Shown: positions 1 to 9,744, numbered from the stretch's first letter. The stretch is 64,000 nt of DNA from Stenocarpella maydis (GCA_002270565.1 CM008199.1:113398-177397), one strand, 5' to 3'. Translations and numbers: made by a program. The notes: a model not told the origin generated them from the letters alone.

Positions 1-2
1 AT

Positions 3-849
3 TTAGAAATAAAGCTTGGAATAAGTTATAGTGCTGTTATTTATCAGATTAAAACAGGTTGCTATTATCTAAATGAATTTGTTTTCTCCACTGTGCCAGT
101 TGCTACCGCCGAGACAGGGGTGTACAGTGAGGGAGAAGTTAAAGCTATGGTGGCTAAATGTAAAAAAATCTCACCGTTATATCTTTACAATAAAGATAGA
201 TCCGCTTTATTGTTTAAAGGACTGAAAGGAGATTTTTTAAAGTTAGGTATATATCCCTCAAACCAAGGAACTTAAGAATATATCGACTCAGAATCATTTT
301 ATTTAGACGAATTCATCTTGACAACTATTGAAGAATTAGACATTAACCCTACAAACCTATCTGTTGAAGAGTTAAAAGTAATGGTAGGTAATGCTAAAAA
401 AAATAAGGGGATCACTGGGCAATCACAAGGAGTTGTCTTAATAAACGTAAAAGATAATAAAACTCTTAAATTTGCTAGTTTAAGTGCCTGTGCTAATTTC
501 TTTAAAGGTCCACCCGCAAGGGGGGGGGGGGACCAACTTTTTTTTTTTTAAAGTGGGTCTTGGGTATAAAACAGCAGTGATGACATTAGTTTCTCGTATT
601 GCATCTGGGGTGGAATATAAGGGTTATATTGTGAAACGAAATGAGGACGACTCAAGTGAAATTACACAGCATCGTGCGAAAGCTATCTCTTTAACTAACA
701 CAGAAACAGGTGAAGTTAAAGTTTTTGGATCTTTATTAGATGCAGAGGATCGTTCTGGTATATGTAGAGCAACACTTAGAAAATATGCCGATACGAATGA
801 AGCTTATAAAGGGTTGGTTATATCTTATGTTAATAAGAAACATAACTAG
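3..849 (+). pseudogene. C-terminal remnant of an intron endonuclease upstream of a nad6 exon
   Basis: The reading frame is open from the window edge to a TAA at 273. It continues in the same frame to about 510, shifts frame across an inserted G-run/T-run block (about 508-551), and ends at TAG 847-849. The residues form repeated helix-turn-helix-like modules (for example KVFGSLLDAEDRSG then TLRKYADTNEAYKGL), as in the DNA-binding tails of GIY-YIG and related intron endonucleases. The catalytic domain would lie before the window. Because a nad6 exon follows at 864, this is probably the ORF of a group I intron in nad6 that starts outside the window. The stop and the frameshift indicate a dead gene. 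Confidence 0.7.
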
Positions 850-863
850 GAAGCCGATATAAG

Positions 864-2008
864 AACAATAACAATAGCATTAAATTATCCTTTATTTGTG
901 CGCCGTTTGACTGTTTAGTTTCATGGAGTCGCTGGACTCTGATCAATATCTCAATTGTGATCACAGCACCAACGTTAGGCCAGTGGGAAAGCCTCTGGCT
1001 GAACTCAGCATCGTTGGAAAGGCAAGATTAGACTAAACGGAAAAAGTCGAGTAGCTTGTCGAGCTGAATCTCCTATGGTGAATGCTGGATTGTGTTAAGG
1101 ATACTCAAGAGGGCCCTCGTGGATAGGGGTCTTGCTTGTCCGTAATAGGCAAGACAAACTGTGTTGGCGTTGGTAAATGAAACGCTAACAAGAGATCAGT
1201 TTGCCCAGGGTAGAATATCTACTCGCAAATTGGGGAAAGTCCAACCTAAGGGAGATCTAGGAACTAAATGGTACTACGGGATGGCCTAAGGAAGGAAACG
1301 ACTATGGTCACAGAGGGATCGTAGTACTTCGTTAGAAGGAAGGGTCCCAGCTCTTGTCGGATATTGAAAGTTGGTAGCGGACGGAGGTTCCGTCGAGCGA
1401 TCTCTGATCGTGCTATCGGTATCAGTGTATAAATATTCTAAGCAGGCTTCTGCGAGGTACAGGGGTGGAGAGCCGTATGATGGGAAACTATCACGTACGG
1501 TTCGGGAAAGGGGTAATATTGTCCTATTTGAATTAGATGAAACTTAACGAAACAGAAGTCGCTCTTCGCGCCGTTTAAATAAGTCTCCAGCGGATAAGTC
1601 GTCATAGATGCCAACGCTGGATAGTAGAATCTAGTTAGAAAGGATTATGTTATTCTAGTTCATAAATTGCTACCTTATGATGTGGCAATATTAAGCAATA
1701 ATTATTATATGAATAATGTTTTATACGATATATCTTTAAACAAATACAATTCAAATTATTTTAATAATTTAAATATATATGATAATAATTTATCTTTTGT
1801 TACTAGTAATATGTGAGATGGAAATTTAGCCGAAACTGGTCATATTACAAGTATAGGTAGTGTCATGTACACTAATTATAATATGTGACTTTTAATAGCT
1901 AGTTTTATTCTTCTTTTAGCTATGGTAGGTTCTATAGTTATCACTCTAAAAAGTGATAACCCTTCACATAAAAGAAGTTTTAGGGGGGGGGGGGTGCCCT
2001 ATCTTTAA
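864..2008 (+). CDS. nad6: NADH dehydrogenase subunit 6, 3' exons (partial)
   Basis: Complex I membrane subunit. A short exon (about 864-897, reading TIALNYPLF) joins in phase 0 to the last exon at 1664 (KLLPYDVAILSNN), as in fungal ND6. The last exon contains the conserved stretch TSNMWDGNLAETGHITSIG and the final membrane helix LLIASFILLLAMVGSIVITL; Trp is TGA. Earlier exons lie upstream of the window. After VITLK the frame continues through a 12-G run to TAA 2006-2008, giving an unusual tail (SDNPSHKRSFRG...VPYL). A second copy of the final helix, followed by a plausible native tail, lies at 3128-3235. The present C-terminus therefore appears to be acquired. The 5' limit of the first exon (864) is inferred from the intron-ends-in-G rule. 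Confidence 0.85.
898..1663 (+). mobile_element. ORF-less group II intron in nad6
   Basis: It starts with the group II 5' motif GTGCGCC at 898. A canonical domain V hairpin lies at 1470-1503 (GAGCCGTATG ... CACGTACGGTTC). It ends in AT before exon residue K. The last ~80 bases (AAGTCGTC..., AAAGGATTAT, TATTCTAGTTCA) closely match the 3' end of cob intron 1. It therefore looks like a relative of that intron that has lost its reverse transcriptase ORF. At 766 nt there is no room for an RT, so splicing would need a maturase in trans. Confidence 0.88.
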
Positions 2009-2020
2009 GTAGGGCACCCC
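1983..2020 (+). repeat. G-run hairpin insertion that terminates nad6
   Basis: Twelve G followed by TGCCCT, a short AT loop, AGGGCA and CCCC form a strong hairpin. It sits between the nad6 tail and the LAGLIDADG frame, supplies the TAA used by nad6, and puts the endonuclease in another frame. Without it, nad6 and the endonuclease could have been one fused frame. Confidence 0.6.
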
Positions 2021-2343
2021 ATTATCCTCCAATCTCTTCTACGGGTAATAATATTTCAAAAATATGAAATTCTACATTAGCAATTAATCGTAGTACCCTT
2101 AGAGAAGATTATAAATTAGACCCTTGATTTATAACTGGTTTATCTGATGCTGAAGGTAGTTTTTCAGTCAGTGTTTCAAAGAATAGTAAACTTAAATCAG
2201 GTTGAAGAATATTAGCTAGTTTCACTACGGGTCTTGGTAAAAAAGACCAGGCTCTATTAAATCTAAAGAGCTATTTTGGTGTGGGAGATATTTATGATTC
2301 ACATAGTGCTAACGTATCTCAGTTCCGTGTTCAATCTATAAAA

Positions 2344-2386
2344 GATCCCCCCATCCGGGGATCCCCCCCCCCCTTGCGGGTGGATC
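2344..2386 (+). repeat. in-frame GC-rich insertion with GATC repeats at its ends
   Basis: A 39-nt block (CCCCCCATCCGGGGATCC, a C-run, then TTGCGGGTG) is bounded by GATC on both sides and adds 13 codons to the LAGLIDADG frame between conserved residues SIKD and LAVI. The motif CCACCCGCAAGGGGG in reverse orientation recurs near 510-530. Confidence 0.6.
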
Positions 2387-2598
2387 TAGCTGTTATAGTG
2401 CAACATTTCGATGAATATCCTTTAGCATTTAAGAAAAGAGAAGATTATATACTATTTAGAAAGGCATTTGAAATAATAAAATCTAAACGTCATATTACTG
2501 AGGAAGGGTTTAATGAACTTCTCGCTTTAAAAAATAGTATGAATCTAGGACTTTCTTTATAGTTAAATAAAAATTTCCCTAATTTAGAACAAATTGCT

Positions 2599-2669
2599 AG
2601 AACCACCCGGCCGGGTGGTTCAACCCCCCCCCCCCCCCCCCGGGGGGGGGGGGGGGGGGGGAGTGGAAC
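2599..2669 (+). repeat. C(n)G(n) double-hairpin element, copy 1
   Basis: Layout: AGAACCACCC-GG-CCGGGTGGTTC hairpin, a long C-run, a long G-run, then GTGGAAC. Similar layouts occur at 10308-10376 (reverse) and 33535-33592. Here it interrupts the LAGLIDADG pseudogene between its two domains. Confidence 0.65.
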
Positions 2670-3127
2670 TGAAATTAAAGATATAGTAGTAAGCAATCCT
2701 CAATGAATGTTGGGTTTTATTACTGGGTAAGGTTGTTTTGTGGTTTCGGTTGAAAGTGCTCAAACAACATCTTTAAAGTACACAGTAAGAACTCGGTTTA
2801 TTCTTACTCAACATAAGCGTGATTATCGTTTAATGGAAAGTTTGAAGGAATACTTTCAATGTGGAGCCGGCTCGTGTTGTATCATCAAATAATATATCTT
2901 CTTTTATGGTTAATAGTCTATCAGATATTAATAAATATATTATACCATTTTTCAATAAATACCCGATTTTGGGTAAAAAGCATTTAGACTATTTAGACTT
3001 TTGTAAGATTGTTGACTTAAAAGTTAATAAATCTCACTTAACGGTGGAAGGTTTAAATAACATTCGTTCTATTGTAGATAGTATGAATTCAAAAAGATAG
3101 TATTTGTATTAGTATTTGAATTAGTAT

Positions 3128-3235
3128 ACAAATTACAATATGTGATTATTAATCGCTAGTTTCATTTTATTATTAGCTATGGTTGGTTCTATTGTTATAA
3201 CTTTAAAACCATTTATACCGTTAAAGAACAATTAG
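3128..3235 (+). pseudogene. nad6: second (displaced) copy of the nad6 3' end
   Basis: It encodes TNYNMWLLIASFILLLAMVG and onward. Over 27 residues it is identical in protein to nad6 positions 1871-1951, although about 14 of 81 nucleotides differ, all silently. It continues PFIPLKNN and stops at TAG 3233-3235, a normal-looking ND6 ending. It has no start and is separated from the nad6 body by the endonuclease remnant. It is probably the original 3' end, displaced when the endonuclease entered with its own replacement end. A purifying origin for both copies is clear, because no amino acid changed. Confidence 0.85.
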
Positions 3236-3320
3236 TTTTTCCTACTTATAGGTTTAAACGTTTAAAAAGGGAAGAGTGTATAACAAAAGTTTCAAGTGGG
3301 CTGCATATCTACTTCTTCAG

Positions 3321-3357
3321 CCTGCCAGCCTGACTTCTCAGAAGTCAGGCTGGCAGG
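3321..3357 (+). repeat. perfect 18-bp hairpin in spacer
   Basis: CCTGCCAGCCTGACTTCT and its exact complement are separated by one base. It belongs to the CTGACTTCT/AGAAGTCAG spacer hairpins found throughout the tRNA regions. Confidence 0.7.
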
Positions 3358-3376
3358 CAGAAGGACTCTACCCAAA

Positions 3377-3448
3377 AAGAAATTAGCTCAATGGTAGAGC
3401 AACCGTTTTACACACGGAAGGTTGGGTGTTCGAGTCACCTATTTCTTA
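3377..3448 (+). tRNA. trnV: tRNA-Val(UAC)
   Basis: Cloverleaf with acceptor AAGAAAT/ATTTCTT, D arm GCTC/GAGC, anticodon loop TTTACAC, and T arm GGGTG-TTCGAGT-CACCT. The position after nad6 is as in Pezizomycotina. Confidence 0.93.
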
Positions 3449-3619
3449 TCCAAAGATATTACGGGCATACTGACGAGTTCTCTTCTGACCGGCGACTTCG
3501 TCGGAAGAAGTACTCCGTACTCCGTACTCTAGCCTGACGAAGTATGACTGTTCCAGTCATACCCCTTTTGGGTCAGGATGGAAGAAGTCGCCGGTCAGGC
3601 TGGACGACTTTGTCTGAAA
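3449..3619. other. hairpin-rich spacer
   Basis: No gene is seen. The stretch consists of GC-rich inverted repeats (for example CCGGCGACTTCGTCGG and AGTCGCCGGTC) of the family that fills tRNA spacers in this window. Confidence 0.6.
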
Positions 3620-3690
3620 GATTCCTTGACTTAACGGTAAAGTGCATTTTTGATAAGAATGATATCAGCGTTCGATTCGCTGAGGAATTA
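3620..3690 (+). tRNA. trnI: tRNA-Ile(GAU)
   Basis: Acceptor GATTCCT/AGGAATT, D arm ACTT/AAGT, anticodon stem CATTT/GAATG with loop TTGATAA, T arm CAGCG-TTCGATT-CGCTG. Confidence 0.92.
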
Positions 3691-3691
3691 A

Positions 3692-3765
3692 AGAGGATTG
3701 ACCGAGTGGTTTAAGGTGATAAGCTTTAGTCTTATTTGATTGATTTAATCACATCCGTTCGAATC
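3692..3765 (+). pseudogene. broken type-II tRNA (Ser/Leu-like), anticodon loop reads UUA
   Basis: The 5' acceptor AGAGGAT, D arm ACC...GGT, anticodon stem ATAAG/CTTAT, extra arm GATT...AATC and T loop TTCGAAT resemble trnS(UGA) at 5537. The 7-base loop CTTTAGT places UUA at positions 34-36, which would pair with the UAA stop codon. The 3' halves of the T stem and acceptor stem are missing: a GC-rich cluster starts exactly there (3764). Both trnL genes and trnS(UGA) exist elsewhere, so this is probably a dead extra copy truncated by the GC element. Confidence 0.6.
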
Positions 3766-3819
3766 TCCCCAAGGAGGACCCCTCGGGCGCCGAAGGTTAC
3801 CGAGGGGGCGCTTCGCCCA
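3764..3819 (+). repeat. GC-rich double hairpin that truncates the tRNA-like sequence
   Basis: Contains CCCCTCGG/CCGAGGGG around GCGCCGAAGG, then GGGCGCTTCGCCC. It begins where the tRNA T stem should close. Confidence 0.6.
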
Positions 3820-4312
3820 GATGCATAATAATAATTAATGGCGAGCTCGCGCCTCCCTAAAGGACTCAGCAGGCTCTATACGATGTGTTGCTTTTCTTTG
3901 CGAAAGTACGTTTCCTTTAACTGTCGATCAGTCTCTTATCTTACTGGCCATTCCTATTTATGAATCAATATAAACAGGGAGTGATTTCTGAAAATTTAAA
4001 ATATTAACCTTTATCTAGCGTATTGCTAGCTATATCTTTCATATAGTTATAGTTTAACTTTGATTGGTGAAGCATTATATCACTCACTATATCTACCTCC
4101 GCAGGTATATCCTACCCTGCCTGCGGAGAAAGTAGTTACTATCTACTATCTTATGAAGGTCGACAAGAAAGGAGTATAGGTTATAGAAAGTTATCTATAA
4201 TTAGAAGCAGAATAGTTCATAAACGGATATATATAAGTGGCAATAGGAACAAATAGGTCAAATACATTAAGTATTATTTCCCCAAAGGGGTATTTTTTTT
4301 TTATTATTTAAA
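3820..4312. other. spacer without recognised gene
   Basis: AT-rich sequence with scattered GC hairpins (for example around CCTCCGCAGG, about 4094-4128). No tRNA or conserved ORF seen. Confidence 0.5.
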
Positions 4313-5436
4313 ATGAAGAATTTATTATTTAAACCTATATTATTGATCAGAAACTTTTCCATATATATTAAGGCTAAGCCATTGAACATTATGGATCCTA
4401 ATTTCCTTACAGGGTTCAGTGATGCAGAATCTAGCTTTAGTGTGTCAATACGGAGTAAAAGCAACAGCAAAGATGAGGTGAAGTGAACAGTAGAACCTTA
4501 ATTTCAAATCGGCCTTAGTTATAAAGATGAAGAGCTCTTGATAGCTCTCAAGGCTAGTTTTGAGTACTATAGTAGATGTCCTGGCAAAGTTGGAAGAATA
4601 CAAGTAAGTAATAACAAAAGTTTTTTCAGAGTGTCTGCAATAAGTGAATTAATAAAGATAATAGAAAACTTTGACAATTATCCCTTGCGAACCGGCTCCT
4701 AAAAAGCGTAAGGACGAGCCGGCTCCTTATTTGAAGAGAAATGATCCTAAGAATGCAACGTGGAGAGCATCAAACTTACATAGGGGTTCGGGACATAGTT
4801 AAGCTTAAATCTGGGCGCAGCGCCCCCCCCCCTGTAGGGCTACGCCCGCCAGGGGGGGGGGGGGGGGGGGGGGGCTCTTAATCTGGGATTAAGTGACAAG
4901 TTAAGAAAAGAGTTTTACATTACCTCCAAAGAGGAGAAGGCAGCAGCCTTGTATAAAGATGAGCTAGGTAATGAGCAATTATCTATAAATGCCCAATGAA
5001 TTGCAGGGTTTACTTCAGGTGAAGTAAACTTCATGATTGGGTTAAGAAAAGAGGGTAAACTTGGAAAGATCCCACAGTTACGTTTTCAACTAACTCAACA
5101 TTCGTCTAGGTACCTAGTAGTGATGTGGAGTTGTTTAGAAGATTAGCTTTGTACTTTGGTTGTGAAAAGGTGTATGTACGTAATAGCAAAGGACGTCAAG
5201 CGGTAGAGTTCACTGTACAGAACTATTCATTAATTCTTTCAAGAATTAGACCTTTCCTTCGTGATAATCCTATTCTGGGTATTAAAGCTTTAGATTTCGC
5301 AGATTGATCTGCTGCTAGTGAAATAATGAAAGTTAAAGGACATCTTCAAGGCTTTGATCACCAAATTTGTAAGTTAAAGGCACTAATGAATCAAGAAAGA
5401 AGTGTAGATGTCTCTACTTCAACTATAGAGGATTAG
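4313..5436 (+). pseudogene. decayed free-standing LAGLIDADG endonuclease
   Basis: An ATG at 4313 is followed by FLTGFSDAESSFSVSI (first motif, weakened). The usual ENFDNYPLRT helix follows, then a GC palindrome and several stops. The second domain WIAGFTSGEVNFMIGL begins near 4999. A small palindrome (CTAGGTACCTAG, about 5107) shifts the frame into FRRLALYFGCEKVYVRNS and the ending SIEDTST-like tail, stop at 5434-5436. A large C-run/G-run block lies at about 4820-4875. No host exon flanks it, so it is either free-standing or a relic of a lost intron. Confidence 0.75.
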
Positions 5437-5536
5437 TTCATCATAATATTTACTCTATTATCTATTTGAGTGTACATCTAATGGGGGTCCCAGCTAGAGT
5501 GAGTATCTCTCTTGTTGGATACCCCCCCCCCCTTCA

Positions 5537-5621
5537 AGAAGATTGGCCGAGCGGTTTAAGGCGTGCTACTTGAGATAGCAAAGGTAAATAAACCTCACCA
5601 GTTCGAATCTGGTATCTTCTG
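5537..5621 (+). tRNA. trnS: tRNA-Ser(UGA)
   Basis: Type II tRNA: acceptor AGAAGAT/ATCTTCT, anticodon stem TGCTA/TAGCA with loop CTTGAGA, long extra arm, T arm ACCAG-TTCGAAT-CTGGT. Confidence 0.93.
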
Positions 5622-6138
5622 GTAGTTCTAAGTTCAAAGATAGAATACTAGGGTATACTTACTTACAGAGATTAACTTAAAGTAAAAGGGTACTGTTTAG
5701 CAGCTGAAGGAGGTACTGCTGGTTTTTCTGTACTTTATTAGATGTACACCAGCATAACACTAAGGTCCGGTTACGCTTTAATAGTACCTACTTTCTAATT
5801 CGTATTTCTCCTGGCGACGTAGTACGTAGTAGGCTATGCTTCTTGGCGGCGACTGCCATACTGACTTCTCGACGTAGTAGTAGGCTTACTACTGGCTGGC
5901 AGCCATACTGACTTCTCCGAAGGCAGTTAGGAGAAGTCAGCATGCAGTCGTCCTTCGGTACTTCGTTGAGAGGTACTCCTTCGGTAAGGCCAGCAGAAAT
6001 ATAGGAGAAGAAGTCAGTATGGCTGCCAGTTAGGCCATTTTTGCCTTAGGAGAGTAGTATAGAAGTGCATACTTCTATGCTACCTCGTTATAAGGAAATT
6101 TAGGTAGAGGCTTCTCGACGAAGTACTACTACGTCGTT

Positions 6139-6204
6139 TTGGCTTCGCCACCCCCCCCCTTCGACGAAGTACTCCTTGAATGTAATGTAAGAGGAAGGAG
6201 GGCT
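6139..6204 (+). repeat. TTGGCTTCGCC-C(n)-CGACGAAGTACTCC element, copy 1
   Basis: TTGGCTTCGCCA, a C-run, TCGACGAAGTACTCCTTGAA, then a GGAGG-rich end. A near-identical module is inserted at 7583-7650 inside a LAGLIDADG gene, and a shorter relative starts near 24103. Confidence 0.7.
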
Positions 6205-6224
6205 AAAGAAGATAAAATTTTTAT

Positions 6225-6241
6225 ACGGATTAGAGCCAGGC
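6225..6241 (+). pseudogene. 5' fragment of trnP
   Basis: The 17 bases ACGGATTAGAGCCAGGC equal trnP positions 8302-8318 (acceptor 5' strand plus the start of the D arm). The rest of the tRNA is absent. Confidence 0.7.
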
Positions 6242-7122
6242 AAAAAATATATTAGGTTAGGTGTCAGAACATTATCTATTAGATTAATTAGAAACAATAG
6301 GCGTACGAAGTAGTACCTCGCATTAGAATTAAAAGTATTACGGTTGCTAAACTTGTCTTACGGTTGTATATATACCGGTGTTAATAGAGAAGAGATATTT
6401 GCCTTAATAGATCCTAGCGGATCTATGTGGATTTAATATTGCGTTAGCAGCAGGTAGTATTACTAAAAAAAAAATAATCCTTATGCTGAAGGTGTTTGTT
6501 AACACTAAACATAAGGTTGACTACCCTCGGGTATCTATCTAAACCACTTCTTTTGTTTAAAATCTAAACTTAGCTAGCGTATTTTGCTATAACTATTTAG
6601 CACTAAGGTTTATCTAAGGAGTGATTCCTTTAAGGAATGGACTCTTCTTCACAAATCTGTTATGGTAAAATAGATAGATAATGTTGGCTAATAGAGTCGA
6701 ATAATAAAACTTATCTTTTATTTTATTTATTTTTTTTCTGATTTCTTTTAGCATGTAATATATGGTGGTTATTTGTGATAGCATAGTTTTGAAAAAGATT
6801 ATATGTAGGCGTCAGATCCCTTTGGGGAGCCTTAGGCGTAGCCGAATTTTATTCGCCATATCCCCTCCGGGGATCAGGAGTGTATAAGTTAGTTGCAGTT
6901 TCTTAAAGTTTAGTGGATAGATAATTGAGCTAGTGTATTAATAACAGATTTTAATAAATAATAATTATTTATGGTCAATTTAAGGATTAGTCTTGTTGCT
7001 ATATAGCTGGATTAAATTTAAGTAGTCTAAATTTAATTTTATCTGGGTGATTTTGAACAAAAGATAACAGATGCGTAGTGTGTATTATGGTTTATACAGG
7101 GGGATTAAATATTTAAATAAAA

Positions 7123-8200
7123 ATGAAAATAAAAAATAACAAGGTAATAAATAAAAGATCGATCGAAGCAGGAATACCAAGGCCAGTATCCCCAATAGCA
7201 CAACCGGAAGCAGTAGTAGGGTCACATTATAAATTTAATCTTACACCTTGATTTATAACAGGGTTTACCGATGGTGAAGGTTCTTTCATTCTTAATGTAT
7301 GACAAGATTCCACTCGTTCTTCGGGTTGAAGAATTCAGGCGGTTTTTTCTATCCAACTTCACCTTAAAGATAGACCAAATTTAGAGTGTATTAAAGCTTC
7401 TTTTGGAGGAATCGGGACTATTTATAATATAGGCGAGAATAAAGTTCAATATAAGGTTGTAGCTATTAAGGAATTAGCTGTTATTATAGCTCATTTCGAC
7501 CAATACCCATTTAGAACTCAAAAGTTTGCAGATTATTTACTATTTAAACGTGGAGTTGCAATTTTACAAAGCAATCGTCAACTTGGCTTCGCCACCCCCC
7601 CCCCCCCTCGACGAAGTACTCCTCGAATGAAATGAAAGTGGAGGAGGGGAACTAAAGAAGGGTTACTAGAATTAATTAGTATTAGAGGAAGTTTAAATTG
7701 AGGTTTGACTGATATATTAAAAGATTCGTTCCCAGGAGTAATTATAGCAGAAAGGCCAAAGGTAGAAGTAACAGACCAAGCAGATCCTAACTGAGTAGCA
7801 GGTTTCGTATCAGGAGAAGGTAGTTTTTTTTATAATTATAAGAAGATCAGCAAGTTCTAAAACCGGTTTTTACATATATTTAACATTTAAAATCACCCAA
7901 GATGGCCGAGATGTGGAAGTTTTAAGAGGCTTTGAACAATACTTTAATTGTGGTAACGTGAATGCTAAAGATTCAAAAAAAGCTGCATTTGATTATGTTT
8001 GTGGTAGTTTCAAGGATAACTTAGATATAATAATACCGTTTTTCACTAAGTATCCTATTTATGGGACAAAGGCTTTAGATTTTGGGGATTGATGTAAAGT
8101 AGCCGAATTAATAAAAACGAATAATCATTTAACACCTGAAGGTCTGGTTCAAATTGAAGCTATAAAAACTGGAATGAATAGATCAAGAAACGTTTCTTAG
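7123..8200 (+). pseudogene. free-standing LAGLIDADG endonuclease with one frameshift and an in-frame GC insert
   Basis: The ATG at 7123 follows an AT-rich leader. Domain 1 carries WFITGFTDGEGSFILNV (about 7249-7299); domain 2 carries WVAGFVSGEGSFF (about 7792-7830). Both acidic LAGLIDADG residues are present and Trp is TGA. A 66-nt GC insertion (7585-7650) is in frame under code 4 and adds 22 residues before TKEGLLELISIRGSLNWGL. A run of eight T at 7824-7831 shifts the frame by one base. Seven T would keep the protein open to TAG 8198-8200. A sequencing error in the run would make this gene intact. Confidence 0.8.
7583..7650 (+). repeat. TTGGCTTCGCC-C(n) element, copy 2, in frame in an endonuclease
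   Basis: Same module as 6139-6204 (TTGGCTTCGCCA, C-run, CTCGACGAAGTACTCCTCGA). Removing 66 nt (7585-7650) restores the usual QLTKEGL helix start. Confidence 0.7.
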
Positions 8201-8302
8201 CTAATCAAGGCGCAGGCTGTTATAATTCAGTACATTTTTTTGCATATTAGGGGTCTTTTCCTTATTTGGGTATGCATCCATAAGGGAATTAAGACCTCTC
8301 AA

Positions 8303-8374
8303 CGGATTAGAGCCAGGCGGTTAGGCGCGCTCTTTGGGAGAGCGAATAGTTATGTTCGATTCATAATAATCCGA
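8303..8374 (+). tRNA. trnP: tRNA-Pro(UGG)
   Basis: Acceptor CGGATTA/TAATCCG, D arm GCC...GGC, anticodon stem CGCTC/GAGCG with loop TTTGGGA, T arm TTATG-TTCGATT-CATAA. It lies immediately upstream of rnl. Confidence 0.93.
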
Positions 8375-9350
8375 ATTAAATATAGTTTCTAGTTTATTTT
8401 TTGGCCTATCAAAATAAGGCTTAAGAGTAATTATAGATAAATAAGAAATGTAAATGATATATTTGCTATCAAATAGTATAAAAAGAGACTATTATGGAAA
8501 TATAAAGCCATGTGTTAAAGAGAGATTTGTTATCTTATGGAAACCATATAAACTCTAAGATAAATTACATGATAAACGAAGCGAATTGAAATATCTTAGT
8601 AGCTTCAGGAAAAGAAATCAAAAGAGATTTTATGAATAGTGTGAACGAAAATAAAATAGCCTATTAATAAGTAAAATGGTAGAAAAACTGTTTGAAAAAT
8701 AAATGTCAATTAGTTTTATTATTAAGACTAACTCTGGGGAACCTTCCTCAAAGGCTAAATATAACGCATGAGCATCAGAGAATTAGTACCGTAAGGGAAC
8801 TATTGAAATAGTAGTTTTATAAGCAGCTCGAGTTGTATTTGAAAACAAGAGCGTACCTTTTGCATAATGGGTCACCAAGTTAACATTAGATGCGAGCTAA
8901 TTAACATTGCGTAGTTAAAACGATCATAATGTAACAGAAAATGATAAGTGTCTAAAGTTAGACCCGAAGCCTAGTGATCTTACTATAGTCAGGGCTATAA
9001 AGGCTCGAACGGGTTATTGTTGCAAAAATATCCGATGAACTGTGGTAAGCATAGTGAAAGACAATTCTGACTAGGATAGCTGGTAAGAAATAGTGTAAGC
9101 TACTAATTAAAGCCAGTGAGTAGAAGTAAACCTTCTGTCCCCTTGGGGGACCCCCCCTCGACTCTTTGAGCCTTATAGGCGTAAGTCGAGGTGGGGCTAT
9201 AAACCATCAAATTGCGGGAAAGCCCTAAAGAAATTTCAACCAAACAAGCATGGTAACATAGTTTGTGGCACAGGTAATGACTCGTGGTATGGTAAAATCG
9301 AAATTTATTTGCGAAAGTGAAATGGGTAATCCGCAGCCAAGTACCAGTAT

Positions 9351-9410
9351 AAAACAAGAGCGTACCTTTTGCATAATGGATTTTTTATGTTCGATTGGTA
9401 ATAATCCGAA
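9351..9410 (+). repeat. chimeric insert: rnl fragment plus trnP 3' fragment
   Basis: Positions 9351-9379 are identical to rnl 8842-8870 (29 nt). Positions 9385-9410 match trnP 8350-8375 at about 24 of 26 bases. The insert sits in a peripheral loop of the group I intron, between its GGTAATCCGCAGCC and GTTCATCGACTAA segments; intron 2 lacks it. Confidence 0.8.
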
Positions 9411-9744
9411 AAGCTCTTTAAATTAATGGTATGCAGTTCATCGACTAAATGTTGGTTGGCGCTACTTTGTCCATAAAGGCAAAGAGTGCTTAAGATATAG
9501 TCAAGCCCCACTTGAAAGAGTGCAGAATAATAAAGTATTTAATCTTATCGATAATTATAATAGCCGTCCAAAATAGCTGTTCAAAATAGCCAAACACTAC
9601 CACCATAGGTACTCTAATATCGATTTAGGCGGCGAATTGTCACGCAATTAAGTAACGCAAGCTGGGTTAGCACCCCATTGTTGTTGCTCCGATGAACGAC
9701 TTAGTTATTATCTATTGGTTCGGGAGTCTTTAAAGTTAAACCTT

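Larger units (their letters stand above)
1984..3100 (+). pseudogene. decayed LAGLIDADG homing endonuclease behind nad6
   Basis: The first LAGLIDADG half reads WFITGLSDAEGSFSVSV (about 2126-2176) and runs to a TAG at 2560-2562. The second half (FITG then a TAA in place of the acidic residue, then GCFVV, about 2712-2745) shifts frame near 2861 and ends at 3100 with the usual LTVEGLNNIRSIVDSMNSKR-like tail. Two GC-rich elements sit inside it (2344-2386, in frame; 2599-2669, disruptive). Both acidic motifs are needed for cleavage in this family, so the gene should be inactive. It lies between two copies of the nad6 3' end, which points to insertion by a tail-carrying element rather than a conventional intron. 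Confidence 0.8.
5622..7122. other. 1.5-kb hairpin-rich spacer
   Basis: No intact gene recognised; trnW, expected here, was not found. It contains many CTGACTTCTC/GAGAAGTCAG-type inverted repeats (5770-6060), a GC element also present at 7585, a 17-nt piece identical to the 5' end of trnP (6225-6241), and another GC hairpin cluster (about 6815-6880). Confidence 0.55.

Noticed and set aside
3128..3235. A normal third exon of nad6 after an intron at 1953-3127
   Set aside because: The upstream exon already contains the same 27 codons, so splicing would repeat the helix; duplication fits better.
5622..7122. trnW, expected between trnS and trnP
   Set aside because: No cloverleaf with a CCA or TCA anticodon could be assembled from this stretch by eye.
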